From: JBHHXR01 sp046757205
GTDB taxonomy: Bacteria > Pseudomonadota > Alphaproteobacteria > Rhodobacterales > Rhodobacteraceae
Reading direction: 5' to 3'
NCBI GenBank assembly: GCA_046757205.1
Contig: JBHHXR010000188.1
Location: 1 to 7,327, forward strand
DNA: 7,327 nt
Shown in pieces: positions 1-6,754 of this stretch; within the stretch, counting starts at the first letter, position 1, and each line of letters opens with the position of its first letter. Position numbers and translations under genes: made by a program. Below the pieces are notes generated by a model. That model made no database searches and was not told the origin of the DNA. It worked only from the letters and a program-made list of their open reading frames with translations.

Positions 1-960
1 GCGTTCCTCGGCGGTCTTGGCGGAGATGAACTTGACGGCGGCATAGGAGCCAGCGACCAGCCCGCCGAACGCCAGGTTGCCCAGCATCCGGTGGATGGCG
101 ATCGGGGTGGCAAGGACGTTTTCGAAGGCCTGCCAGACGGTGCCGACGAAGACGCCGTCGGCGTCGACGCCGACCGGGCTCATCATGAACCCGGCCCAGC
201 TGTTGGCCAGTTGCATGATGCCGGTGCCGAAGACGTTGAGCAGAATGCCGATGAAGATGTGCGTGGTCTTGCGGCCACGGATGATCCACAGACCGGCGGC
301 AACCGGCACGATGTAGAGGATAAAGGTAAACCAGCGCATGTCGGTGCGCATTTCCGGTCCGATGAGACCGGTAACGTAGGCCAGCCCGAATACCGCCACC
401 AAGAGGCTGAGCCCCTTGAACACCCATTGCAACTGGGCCGGGAACTGGCGGCCGGTCTTCAGCCATTTCCAGCCGTAATAGTAGAGATAGAGCGCGAAGG
501 TCTCGCCGAAGAACAGCAGCGCGTACATGAACATGACATCTTTGAAGATGCCGGCCATGTAGCCCATGAAGGTCGGGTAGAGGGTGAAGAGCGCAAATGC
601 CAGAAGCCCGCCCAGCGCCGCCGTGGTGGCGTAGGCGACGCTCAGGAGGCTGGTAAACTCGTAGGCCAGCTTGTCGAACTTGGCGTCATCGTTCTTCCAG
701 CCGACGATCTCGATGATCACCGCGAACAGCGGCACGCCGAGGACGAAGGCGCCGAAGAACAGGTGCATCTGCGCCAGGAACCAGACCAGCCGCCGGGAAT
801 CGATTCCCAGAAACTGGCGGTAGACGTTTTCTTCCAGCGCCAGCGCCGGGGATGCGGCAAGCAGCAGCCCCAGCCCCGCAACGACCGCGACACCAAACCG
901 CGTCGTTACGCCGGCCGCCTGCCCGGAGTCAAAGATGCCGTTCGCCCGTCGCTGTGCCAT
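1..960 (-). CDS. CydA-like cytochrome bd-type membrane subunit, C-terminus cut off by window edge
   Basis: The 320 visible residues form a polytopic membrane protein resembling subunit I of cytochrome bd oxidase. Residues 1-42 look like a long signal peptide (twin Arg at 4-5, hydrophobic 23-40, then SPALA), which suits the periplasmic N-terminus of CydA. Hydrophobic helices follow at about 58-86, 103-127, 141-163, 180-201, 208-227, 233-252 and 286-308. Alignment by eye to E. coli CydA pairs H66 in AQMHLFFG with the first-helix haem His, H234 in KTTH with the KVQH segment, ANSW...SPVG (252-264) with ANGW...NPIA, and H290 with the haem b558 His186. About 60 extra residues lie between the GW at 163-164 and KTTH. 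E153 matches E. coli Glu107, but the Glu99 position appears to be Met145. The Met393 region is outside the window. The ATG is preceded by AGGA eight bases upstream and by an in-frame TAA. The gene lies 40 bases after the copper-protein gene. Family membership is fairly sure; oxidase activity is not. Confidence 0.8.
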   Translation of the reverse strand, partial: MAQRRANGIFDSGQAAGVTTRFGVAVVAGLGLLLAASPALALEENVYRQFLGIDSRRLVWFLAQMHLFFGAFVLGVPLFAVIIEIVGWKNDDAKFDKLAYEFTSLLSVAYATTAALGGLLAFALFTLYPTFMGYMAGIFKDVMFMYALLFFGETFALYLYYYGWKWLKTGRQFPAQLQWVFKGLSLLVAVFGLAYVTGLIGPEMRTDMRWFTFILYIVPVAAGLWIIRGRKTTHIFIGILLNVFGTGIMQLANSWAGFMMSPVGVDADGVFVGTVWQAFENVLATPIAIHRMLGNLAFGGLVAGSYAAVKFISAKTAEER

Positions 961-968
961 CGCCCGTT

Positions 969-972
969 TCCT
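969..972 (-). promoter_or_regulatory. Shine-Dalgarno for the CydA-like gene
   Basis: The minus strand reads AGGA, eight bases before the ATG at 960. An in-frame TAA lies a few codons further upstream, and no other ATG, GTG or TTG lies between them, so this start is well fixed. Confidence 0.55.
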
Positions 973-1000
973 GGAAGTCAGTTATTGTCGTTCGGTGCCG

Positions 1001-1786
1001 TTACTCGGCTTCGGAAAACGTGAAGTTGGCTTCCACCGCTCCGTTCGCGTCCACCGTGATCTTGGTCTTCTTGACGCCATAGCGCGGGTGCCACGCCTTC
1101 AGCGTGTATTTGCCCGGCGGCAGGTTATCGATGGTGAAAGAGCCATCCTCGCCGACAACGACCGCGTAGGGATGAACCGGCGCCATGATGAACCCGAACA
1201 TGAAGTTGTGGGCTTCGCAGTTGATGCCGATGTAAGGCGAGCGGCGCGGCTTGATCTTGTCGGTGATATCGCCGGGATCCGGTTGGCCGAAGTTGAACAG
1301 GGTCTTCTTGACGGTGCGGCCCTTTTCGACTCCGATCAGTTCGCGGGCGTTGATGTTGTGCAGCACGCCCGGATCGTCATTGCGGATGATGATCGGCCCG
1401 GGCCTGACGACCTGCGCCCACGGCCGGAACCGGCAGCCCTTCTGAAGCACGATGTATTCACCGAACTCAGGCTTCGGCCATGGCTTGCCTTCCTTGATCT
1501 TGTCGATGAATACGAAGGCGCCGCGCAGCGCGCCGTCCTTGACATCGACCCAGACCACCTCGCGTTCGCCGTCGCCGCAGACATCGTTGTTCTTGGTGAT
1601 CTTGATCCTCTCGACGGCGTCGGCCGGGAGTTCGCCCTCGAAACTCACGCGACCGGTGACCGTTGCGCCGTCGGTGACGTCCACTTCCGTGTACTTGCCT
1701 GGCTTGGCCGCTTCGGCCGGAGCGGTCATTGTCATGGAAACGAAAACGCCGAGCACGAGGCCGGCAACCGGTAATTTGAACTTCAT
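1001..1786 (-). CDS. Secreted cupredoxin-like protein with carboxypeptidase-regulatory-like domain
   Basis: This is a 261-residue exported protein. Residues 1-26 form a Sec signal peptide (KFK, a hydrophobic core, then PAEA before AKPG). Residues 38-95 form a beta-rich domain beginning GATVTGRVSFEG. Residues 110-205 resemble a cupredoxin: H143 in VLHNINA, then C190, H193 and M196 in NCEAHNFM, which is the His/Cys/His/Met set of a type-1 copper site. Residues 214-257 (SFTIDNLPPGKYTLKAWH) match a carboxypeptidase-regulatory-like beta sandwich. C70 and C118 could form a disulfide. The family is often annotated as methylamine-utilisation-like or plastocyanin-like. The frame is open upstream to 1894, but ATG 1786 is chosen because the signal peptide begins there and GGAGGGA precedes it; the upstream part overlaps the HEAT gene. 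It is probably a periplasmic electron carrier for the neighbouring Rieske/Mo enzyme, by analogy with azurin accepting electrons from arsenite oxidase. Copper binding is inferred from motif only. Confidence 0.85.
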   Translation of the reverse strand: MKFKLPVAGLVLGVFVSMTMTAPAEAAKPGKYTEVDVTDGATVTGRVSFEGELPADAVERIKITKNNDVCGDGEREVVWVDVKDGALRGAFVFIDKIKEGKPWPKPEFGEYIVLQKGCRFRPWAQVVRPGPIIIRNDDPGVLHNINARELIGVEKGRTVKKTLFNFGQPDPGDITDKIKPRRSPYIGINCEAHNFMFGFIMAPVHPYAVVVGEDGSFTIDNLPPGKYTLKAWHPRYGVKKTKITVDANGAVEANFTFSEAE

Positions 1787-1792
1787 GGGTCT

Positions 1793-1799
1793 TCCCTCC
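1793..1799 (-). promoter_or_regulatory. Shine-Dalgarno deciding the cupredoxin start
   Basis: The minus strand reads GGAGGGA, six bases before ATG 1786. It supports the internal start with a signal peptide over the in-frame ATG at 1894, which would put 36 uncharacteristic residues before the signal peptide. Confidence 0.7.
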
Positions 1800-1833
1800 G
1801 CTATCCGATATTTCCCTTGTTGCTCCCGGTCCG

Positions 1834-4068
1834 TCAAGCCGCTGCCGGCTGCGACCGGTTCAGTTCTTCCAGGGCCTCGATGGCGACCGACCAAACGCGC
1901 CGGCGCTCCCGGTCGCGAAGAACCTTCGCGAATGCCGCGCTGGCGGCTGTCGCATCCAGGTTCCGCAGCAGGCCGGCGGTCTGCCGCGCGTGGCAGCCCT
2001 CGAACGAAAAGGCGAAATCGACCAGCAAGCGGACCGCGCCGGCACCACCCGTGCCGGCGACGGCCTCGGCGGCGCGCAGGCGCACCGACGGATCGGGGTC
2101 ATCCAGCAGCGTTTCGATCTCCGGCCCCGCCGAGCCCTGTCTGAAAAGCGCGCGAACGGCTTCGGCACGCACGAAACCGTCGTTGTCGGCGAGTTGGGAA
2201 AGCAGCACGTCGCCGGACTTTTCGCGTCCGCAGGCAGCCAGTGCGCGGATCAACGGAAGTTTCAGGTCCCGCCCGGCCGTTTCCAGGGCCGCCACCAGCG
2301 CGTCCGCTACGACCTCCGGCAAGGGGTTCAGCAGTGCGCCGATACGGGCCAGTGAATCGGCGGCGGCCATCCGCGTTTCGGCGTCGGCGACGGAAAGCGC
2401 TGCCGCCAGTTGAAGCGCCACGTCCTCGTGCGCGATGTCGCCGATCATGCGCGCCGCAAGCCGGCGGATATCCTCGTGCTTCACGACCTTCGGCGCGATC
2501 GGCACGCGTTTCTTGCCGATGGCGTTCTTCGCCAGCGCCAAGCGCTCCATGTCCGTCGGCGTCAGTTCGACGCCTTCATCGGGCAGCCCAGCAGCCTTGC
2601 GGACCACCGGAGCATCTTCGAGAATCGCGGTCAGCGTCGAAGTCGGGAAAACGTCGGCGCCGGATTCCTCGTCGCCCGTTGACTCGTCGGCGGATACGTC
2701 GGCTTCACCGGGCGGCGTATCCGGGACGCCGGCAGATTCCCTGCCCGGCTCCTCGTCGGCGGGATCGAAATCGCCGCGCAGGGCCGACAGCAGCGCCGTA
2801 CCGGCCGCGTTCGGCCACTCGGCATGCTTCCGCGCCAGCCGCGCCAGTTCCGACATCGCTGCCAGACGGATCGGGCGTTCCGTGTCGTCGATAAGCCCGA
2901 CAAGGGCCTCCGTCACCGGTTCGCCGCCGATCCCGGCCAACGCCAGGATGGCGCCAAGCCGAAGCGAAACCGGCCGCCCGGTGTCGCCAAACAAGGGGAC
3001 AAGCTCGTCCAGCGCCGCCGCCGGTGCCGTTGCTGCCAGCGCGCCGGCGGCCGCTTTGGAAACCTCGGCGTTCGGGCTCTCGATCTTGCTGCGAAGCGCG
3101 GCGGTCAGGGCCTCTCCGCCCGGGCCGCCGCCGATATCGGCGAGAACATCGAGCGCGGCCGCCTGCACCCTGGCGGAGGGGTCGTCGAGCATGGCGATCA
3201 GGCGGTCCGGATGATTGCTTCCAACGAGCAGCGCCGCCTCTGCCCGGATCGCCGCATCACGGTCCTCCAGCAACGCCGCAAGGCGGATATCGTCAGGAAA
3301 CAGCGCCGCGCGCGCGCGCAGCGCCGCCGCGCGCACCTCGGCTGACGGATCCGCGAAGGCGCGTGCCAGAGGCTCCGCCGCTTCTTCCGCCGTCGCACCG
3401 GCGAGCGCCGCCGCCGCGCGCCTGCGCACGCGCACCGGTTCTTCGTCGAGAAAGGCTGCCAGCGCTCCGACTCCGGGCTTTCCCAGGCACGCCAACGCCT
3501 TGAATGCAGCCTCGGTCAGGTCCTGGGCGTTTTCGTCACGAACCGCCGCGACGATATCGGGAACCGCTTCGGCCGCTTTCAGTTCGGCAAGCGCCGACAC
3601 GGCCCTGATCTGGATGTCGACCCAGTCGTCCCATCCGCTGGAATAAAACTCTTCTTCGTCCCAGATGATCTCCTCGTCGCGCCCCCTGACCATGCGCCGT
3701 AGCCACGGGACGATACGCCGGTCGCGCATTCTTGTCAGCGCATCGATGGCCGCCAGCTTGACCTCGGTGCAGGGATCGCCGAGCAGGTTCTCGAAAAGCT
3801 GATCGGCGGATTTCGGATCGGCCAGCGCCGCAAGCGCCTCGGCAGCATCAGTGCGGACGTCCTCGTCCTCGTCCAGAAGCGCGCCGATCAGCGGCTCCAC
3901 GGCCGCAGGCGCCCCGATCCTGCCGAGGGCCTTGGCGGCCAGGCAGCGGTGGATGTCTACTCCGTCAGCGAGTATCCCGCTCAATACCTCGCAGACCTCG
4001 CCCGCAGCCGGACGGGAAACCGGCCGCTGGAAGCGGCCGGAGCTTGTTGATTCCGCAACGATATTCAA
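1834..4068 (-). CDS. HEAT-repeat protein, cytoplasmic, probable assembly or scaffold factor
   Basis: This 744-residue protein consists almost entirely of alpha-helical HEAT repeats of the PBS-lyase (EZ-HEAT) type. About 18 copies of the repeat's second helix can be read, for example VRTDAAEALAAL (71-82), VKLAAIDALTRM (103-114), IQIRAVSALAEL (152-163), VRRRAAAALAGA (214-225), VRAEAVRALFRQG (633-645) and VRLRAAEAVAGTG (662-674). A low-complexity acidic linker (about 432-472) and a basic stretch (about 510-535, AKNAIGKKR) split the solenoid into a larger N-terminal and smaller C-terminal block. No signal peptide or membrane segment is seen, so it should stay in the cytoplasm. The start is TTG in a TTGA overlap with the stop of the Mo-enzyme gene, behind a strong GAGGGA. 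HEAT solenoids bind proteins; in this position a chaperone for maturation or Tat export of the Mo subunit is reasonable, but no catalytic motif proves a role. EZ-HEAT proteins also include bilin lyases; nothing here suggests that function. Confidence 0.88.
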   Translation of the reverse strand: MNIVAESTSSGRFQRPVSRPAAGEVCEVLSGILADGVDIHRCLAAKALGRIGAPAAVEPLIGALLDEDEDVRTDAAEALAALADPKSADQLFENLLGDPCTEVKLAAIDALTRMRDRRIVPWLRRMVRGRDEEIIWDEEEFYSSGWDDWVDIQIRAVSALAELKAAEAVPDIVAAVRDENAQDLTEAAFKALACLGKPGVGALAAFLDEEPVRVRRRAAAALAGATAEEAAEPLARAFADPSAEVRAAALRARAALFPDDIRLAALLEDRDAAIRAEAALLVGSNHPDRLIAMLDDPSARVQAAALDVLADIGGGPGGEALTAALRSKIESPNAEVSKAAAGALAATAPAAALDELVPLFGDTGRPVSLRLGAILALAGIGGEPVTEALVGLIDDTERPIRLAAMSELARLARKHAEWPNAAGTALLSALRGDFDPADEEPGRESAGVPDTPPGEADVSADESTGDEESGADVFPTSTLTAILEDAPVVRKAAGLPDEGVELTPTDMERLALAKNAIGKKRVPIAPKVVKHEDIRRLAARMIGDIAHEDVALQLAAALSVADAETRMAAADSLARIGALLNPLPEVVADALVAALETAGRDLKLPLIRALAACGREKSGDVLLSQLADNDGFVRAEAVRALFRQGSAGPEIETLLDDPDPSVRLRAAEAVAGTGGAGAVRLLVDFAFSFEGCHARQTAGLLRNLDATAASAAFAKVLRDRERRRVWSVAIEALEELNRSQPAAA
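4020..4040 (-). other. Perfect 9-bp hairpin just inside the HEAT gene
   Basis: CCGGCCGCT and its exact reverse complement AGCGGCCGG flank a three-base loop. In the mRNA the stem begins 27 bases after the first base of the TTG start codon, within roughly codons 10-16. There is no following U-run, so it is not an intrinsic terminator. It could slow translation or mark an mRNA processing or stability point between the enzyme genes and the HEAT gene. In GC-rich coding DNA such a stem may also be chance. Confidence 0.5.
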
Positions 4069-6740
4069 CTGATGTCCCTCGGGGCGAACGACATCGAGCG
4101 GAAAGTGCGCTTGTAGGGTGACTCACCGATTTTCTTCAGCTTGGCGACGCCCATCTTGTAGTTGTAGTTACCGCTTATCCAGTCAACCACGCGTCCTTCC
4201 AAGGAATTCGCCGGTTGCGACGTATGCAGGAAGTCCATGAAGATGATGCCCTTCTTGATGTGGCGCGTGACTATCGCAACACCGGTGACAGCGGCACGCG
4301 TGAGTTCCACGTTGCCGGCCGCCATCTGGCCGCTGAACGAATAGTCGCTGCCTTCGACACCGAGGGTGGTTTCCTTCAGGCCCGGCACGCGGTCGGAATA
4401 GACCATCAGCATGTCGCCGCTCTCGATGCCGCGGGCGGCAGCGTCTTCAGGGTTGATCTCGATATAGTTGTCGGGCCAGCGCTGCACCACGTAGGGCCGG
4501 CGCCGATCATCGAACCCGGATTGCCAGCGTTCGTTGGTGCGCCCGGAGGTGCACCAAAGTTCGTCGTCCTTCGGCTTCATCCATTCCCAATAGTCGGAAA
4601 ACAACGACCACGGTGATTTCTGGATGTTGCACTTGCCGGTCTGACTGTTGAAATGCGTGAGCTTCTTGTTGAACACGTTGGCTCCCGCCGCACCGGTGTC
4701 GTCCAGTTCCCGGGTCGTGTCGTGAAGCCGCTTGGTGCCCACGAGGGTACCATCGTCTTTCATGAAGACCGGGCCCTGGATGCCGTTGGTGCCGAACTCT
4801 CCGAGCTTCTCATGCAGGGTCTTGCCCTCGCGGTGGGCGGCGACCTTGATCATGTTGTAGTCCTTGCGGTTGCCGCGCGAGAAGCGTGCCGATTCCTCGG
4901 CGACGTCGTTGGAGTTCTTCCAGTCGAAGCCATCGAAGCCCATGCGCTTGGCAAGCTGCGCGATGATCCACCAGTCCGGCTTGGCGTCTCCCGGCGCGTC
5001 GTAGAACTTGTTGTAGAGACGCAGGCGCCTTTCGCCATTGGCGCGCATGAAGGTCTCTTCGCCCCAGGTGGCGGCCGGGAAGATGATATCGGCGAAGCGG
5101 TTGCCGATGGGATCGACCAGATAGATATCCTGGTTCATGACCACCATGCCGCCGCTGTCGGCGCGCGCCTTCAGGGTATCGATGATGTCCCGCTTGTCGT
5201 AGGACCGCACCTGGTGCGGGTTCTGAACGGTCAGTTCCTCGAACCGCTTGGCCAATTGCTGCGAGCCGCACATGGACTGGATCCATGTGGTGCCGATGAC
5301 ATGCGCCAGACGGGTATGGCCCGACGTGGTCCAGGTATCGGTGTCCAGCGCCCGGCGCCGGCGCCCCGGCACTTTCATCGGCGACTTGTTGCGCGGGTAC
5401 TTGCCGCCGCCCGTGCCGCCGCGCTGGTGGCCGCCGGCCCTGCCGACGACCTGACCCGGGCGTCCGCCGGCGCCGACGATGATGCCGAGCGCGGAAATCG
5501 CCTGGGTGTTGCCGGTGTTGTTGGACCAGTAAAAGCCCTTCTCGATCAAGATCGAGGTTTTCGGGCGCTTGCCGTCGGCCGCCGGCTTGGCCATCCATTC
5601 CGCCGCCGTGTAGATCTTGTTCACGTCGATGCCGGCTACGGCGGCGGCGTTCTCCGGTATGAACTCATCCTGCGACAGCAGCCATTTCTTCCAGTCCTCG
5701 TAGCCCTTGGTCTGGAATTTTCCCCAGGTCGTGCGCCACTGCCAGGGCGTGTTCCGCGTGCCCTGGCCGAAACCGGAGGACGATTCCCACTTGTTGTTGA
5801 CCCACTTCTCGATCCACTCCGCATCCTGCCAGCCGTTCTCGGCGATGACGCGCGCAATGGCGTTGACGACCAGCAGGTCGGTTCCGAGATTGACGTCGAG
5901 CCAGAGCCCGCCGTTCTTTTCGGCATAGGCCACGCCGGCGGTACGGCGCGGGTTCATCATGATGCACTTCTGGCCGCGCTGGATGCCCTTCATGATCCAC
6001 TGCGTGAACAGGATCGTCTTGGTCTCGTAAGGGTCGGTGCCGCAGATAAGGAGCGTCTCGGCATTCATCCAGTCCTCGTAGGCGGGACCGAAATTGTCGA
6101 AACCCGCGTCCCTGAACCCCGGCGTCGAGGAGACATTGGACGGCGTGTCGTGGAAGGTGAAGTTGGCCGTGTTGATGTGGCGCAGTGCGTACTTGGTGAT
6201 CGCGTACGTATTCTCGATGTATTGATATGAATACGTCTTCACGCCGTAGGCATTGGCGCCGTGCTTCGAGCGCACATAGTTGGCGACTTCCGCCGCCACA
6301 TCGAGTGCGAACTCCCACGAGACCGGCTGAAGGATGCCGTAGATGCGCATCATCGGCGATTTCAGCCGGTCGCGGGTGGGCGTCTGCGGGTTGTAGCACT
6401 TCTGCGCGATGCAGCCGCCGCGAAGACTCGAATCGCCGTCGGTGTTGACGAACTCGGTTTCCTTGTCGGGAATGATCACGACATGGTGCGGCTTGTCGTT
6501 GAGCAGCACGATGTTGTGCTGGTTGGGCGCCACCCAGGGCCCCAGGGTTTCGACCGGAAAGTCGACGCCGAACGCGTTCTTGTCGGCCTCCGGGCCGCCG
6601 TTTTTCCTGCCTGCGACAGGCCAGCGATAGACCTTGTAGCCGCAGGCGACAATGCAGTAATCGCAGGCCGTGGTGATGACTTCCGCGTCCTTGGGAGGAA
6701 GGGGAACGTTGGTTTCGGGAATGTAGTACGGAGTAGACAT
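4065..6740 (-). CDS. AioA-like molybdopterin oxidoreductase large subunit, substrate uncertain
   Basis: This 891-residue catalytic subunit is of the DMSO reductase superfamily, arsenite oxidase clade. C26, C29 and C33 (ACDYCIVACGY) with S105 (SSLRGG) match the 3Fe-4S arrangement of AioA, where Ser replaces the fourth Cys. Other family stretches are NPRRTAGVAYAE (263-274), GTDLLVVNAIARVI (286-299), EKGFYW (400-405), GRAGGHQ (433-439), FPAATWGEETFMRANGERR (554-572) and a C-terminal cofactor-binding domain ending near YKRTFRSMSF. It has no signal peptide, so it should be co-exported with the Tat-bearing Rieske partner encoded 12 bases upstream, as in AioBA. R434 and H438 match the arsenite-contact Arg and His of A. 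faecalis AioA, but the loop expected to hold the other His and Glu (about 200-222, STPGFRDAGFDNFG) has no His. A Trp-rich insert (314-358) makes it longer than the roughly 825 residues usual for AioA. It could be an iodate reductase-type (IdrA) or another Aio-like enzyme; the clade is sure, the substrate is not. Confidence 0.93.
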   Translation of the reverse strand: MSTPYYIPETNVPLPPKDAEVITTACDYCIVACGYKVYRWPVAGRKNGGPEADKNAFGVDFPVETLGPWVAPNQHNIVLLNDKPHHVVIIPDKETEFVNTDGDSSLRGGCIAQKCYNPQTPTRDRLKSPMMRIYGILQPVSWEFALDVAAEVANYVRSKHGANAYGVKTYSYQYIENTYAITKYALRHINTANFTFHDTPSNVSSTPGFRDAGFDNFGPAYEDWMNAETLLICGTDPYETKTILFTQWIMKGIQRGQKCIMMNPRRTAGVAYAEKNGGLWLDVNLGTDLLVVNAIARVIAENGWQDAEWIEKWVNNKWESSSGFGQGTRNTPWQWRTTWGKFQTKGYEDWKKWLLSQDEFIPENAAAVAGIDVNKIYTAAEWMAKPAADGKRPKTSILIEKGFYWSNNTGNTQAISALGIIVGAGGRPGQVVGRAGGHQRGGTGGGKYPRNKSPMKVPGRRRRALDTDTWTTSGHTRLAHVIGTTWIQSMCGSQQLAKRFEELTVQNPHQVRSYDKRDIIDTLKARADSGGMVVMNQDIYLVDPIGNRFADIIFPAATWGEETFMRANGERRLRLYNKFYDAPGDAKPDWWIIAQLAKRMGFDGFDWKNSNDVAEESARFSRGNRKDYNMIKVAAHREGKTLHEKLGEFGTNGIQGPVFMKDDGTLVGTKRLHDTTRELDDTGAAGANVFNKKLTHFNSQTGKCNIQKSPWSLFSDYWEWMKPKDDELWCTSGRTNERWQSGFDDRRRPYVVQRWPDNYIEINPEDAAARGIESGDMLMVYSDRVPGLKETTLGVEGSDYSFSGQMAAGNVELTRAAVTGVAIVTRHIKKGIIFMDFLHTSQPANSLEGRVVDWISGNYNYKMGVAKLKKIGESPYKRTFRSMSFAPRDIS
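4075..4080 (-). promoter_or_regulatory. Shine-Dalgarno supporting the TTG start of the HEAT gene
   Basis: The minus strand reads GAGGGA, six bases before TTG 4068 and inside the last codons of the Mo-enzyme gene. The TTG overlaps the upstream TGA as TTGA, a typical translational-coupling layout. This supports TTG as the real start despite its rarity. Confidence 0.65.
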
Positions 6741-6747
6741 CGCGGTG

Positions 6748-6754
6748 CTCCCCT
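6748..6754 (-). promoter_or_regulatory. Shine-Dalgarno of the AioA-like gene
   Basis: The minus strand reads AGGGGAG, seven bases before ATG 6740, and overlaps the TAG stop of the Rieske gene. It fixes the large-subunit start and ties its translation to the upstream gene. Confidence 0.7.

Noticed and set aside
91..1023. 310-codon plus-strand ORF at the left edge
   Set aside because: It is antisense to the CydA-like gene, with hydrophilic low-complexity composition and no motif; the minus strand gives clear helices and CydA signatures.
1787..1894. 36-residue N-terminal extension of the copper protein
   Set aside because: It would overlap the HEAT gene and bury the signal peptide; the internal ATG has a strong Shine-Dalgarno.
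3301..3340. Alternating CG/GC run, possible Z-DNA or repeat
   Set aside because: It is explained by Ala/Arg codons of a HEAT helix (ARARAAL and neighbours) in GC-rich DNA.
5541..5556. Inverted repeat CTCGATC-AA-GATCGAG
   Set aside because: It is a short palindrome inside conserved coding sequence (around residues LIEKG) with a two-base loop; most likely chance.
4653..6230. 525-codon plus-strand ORF antisense to the Mo enzyme
   Set aside because: It mirrors the codon pattern of the real gene in GC-rich DNA, has no recognisable domain, and the opposite strand encodes a clear conserved family.
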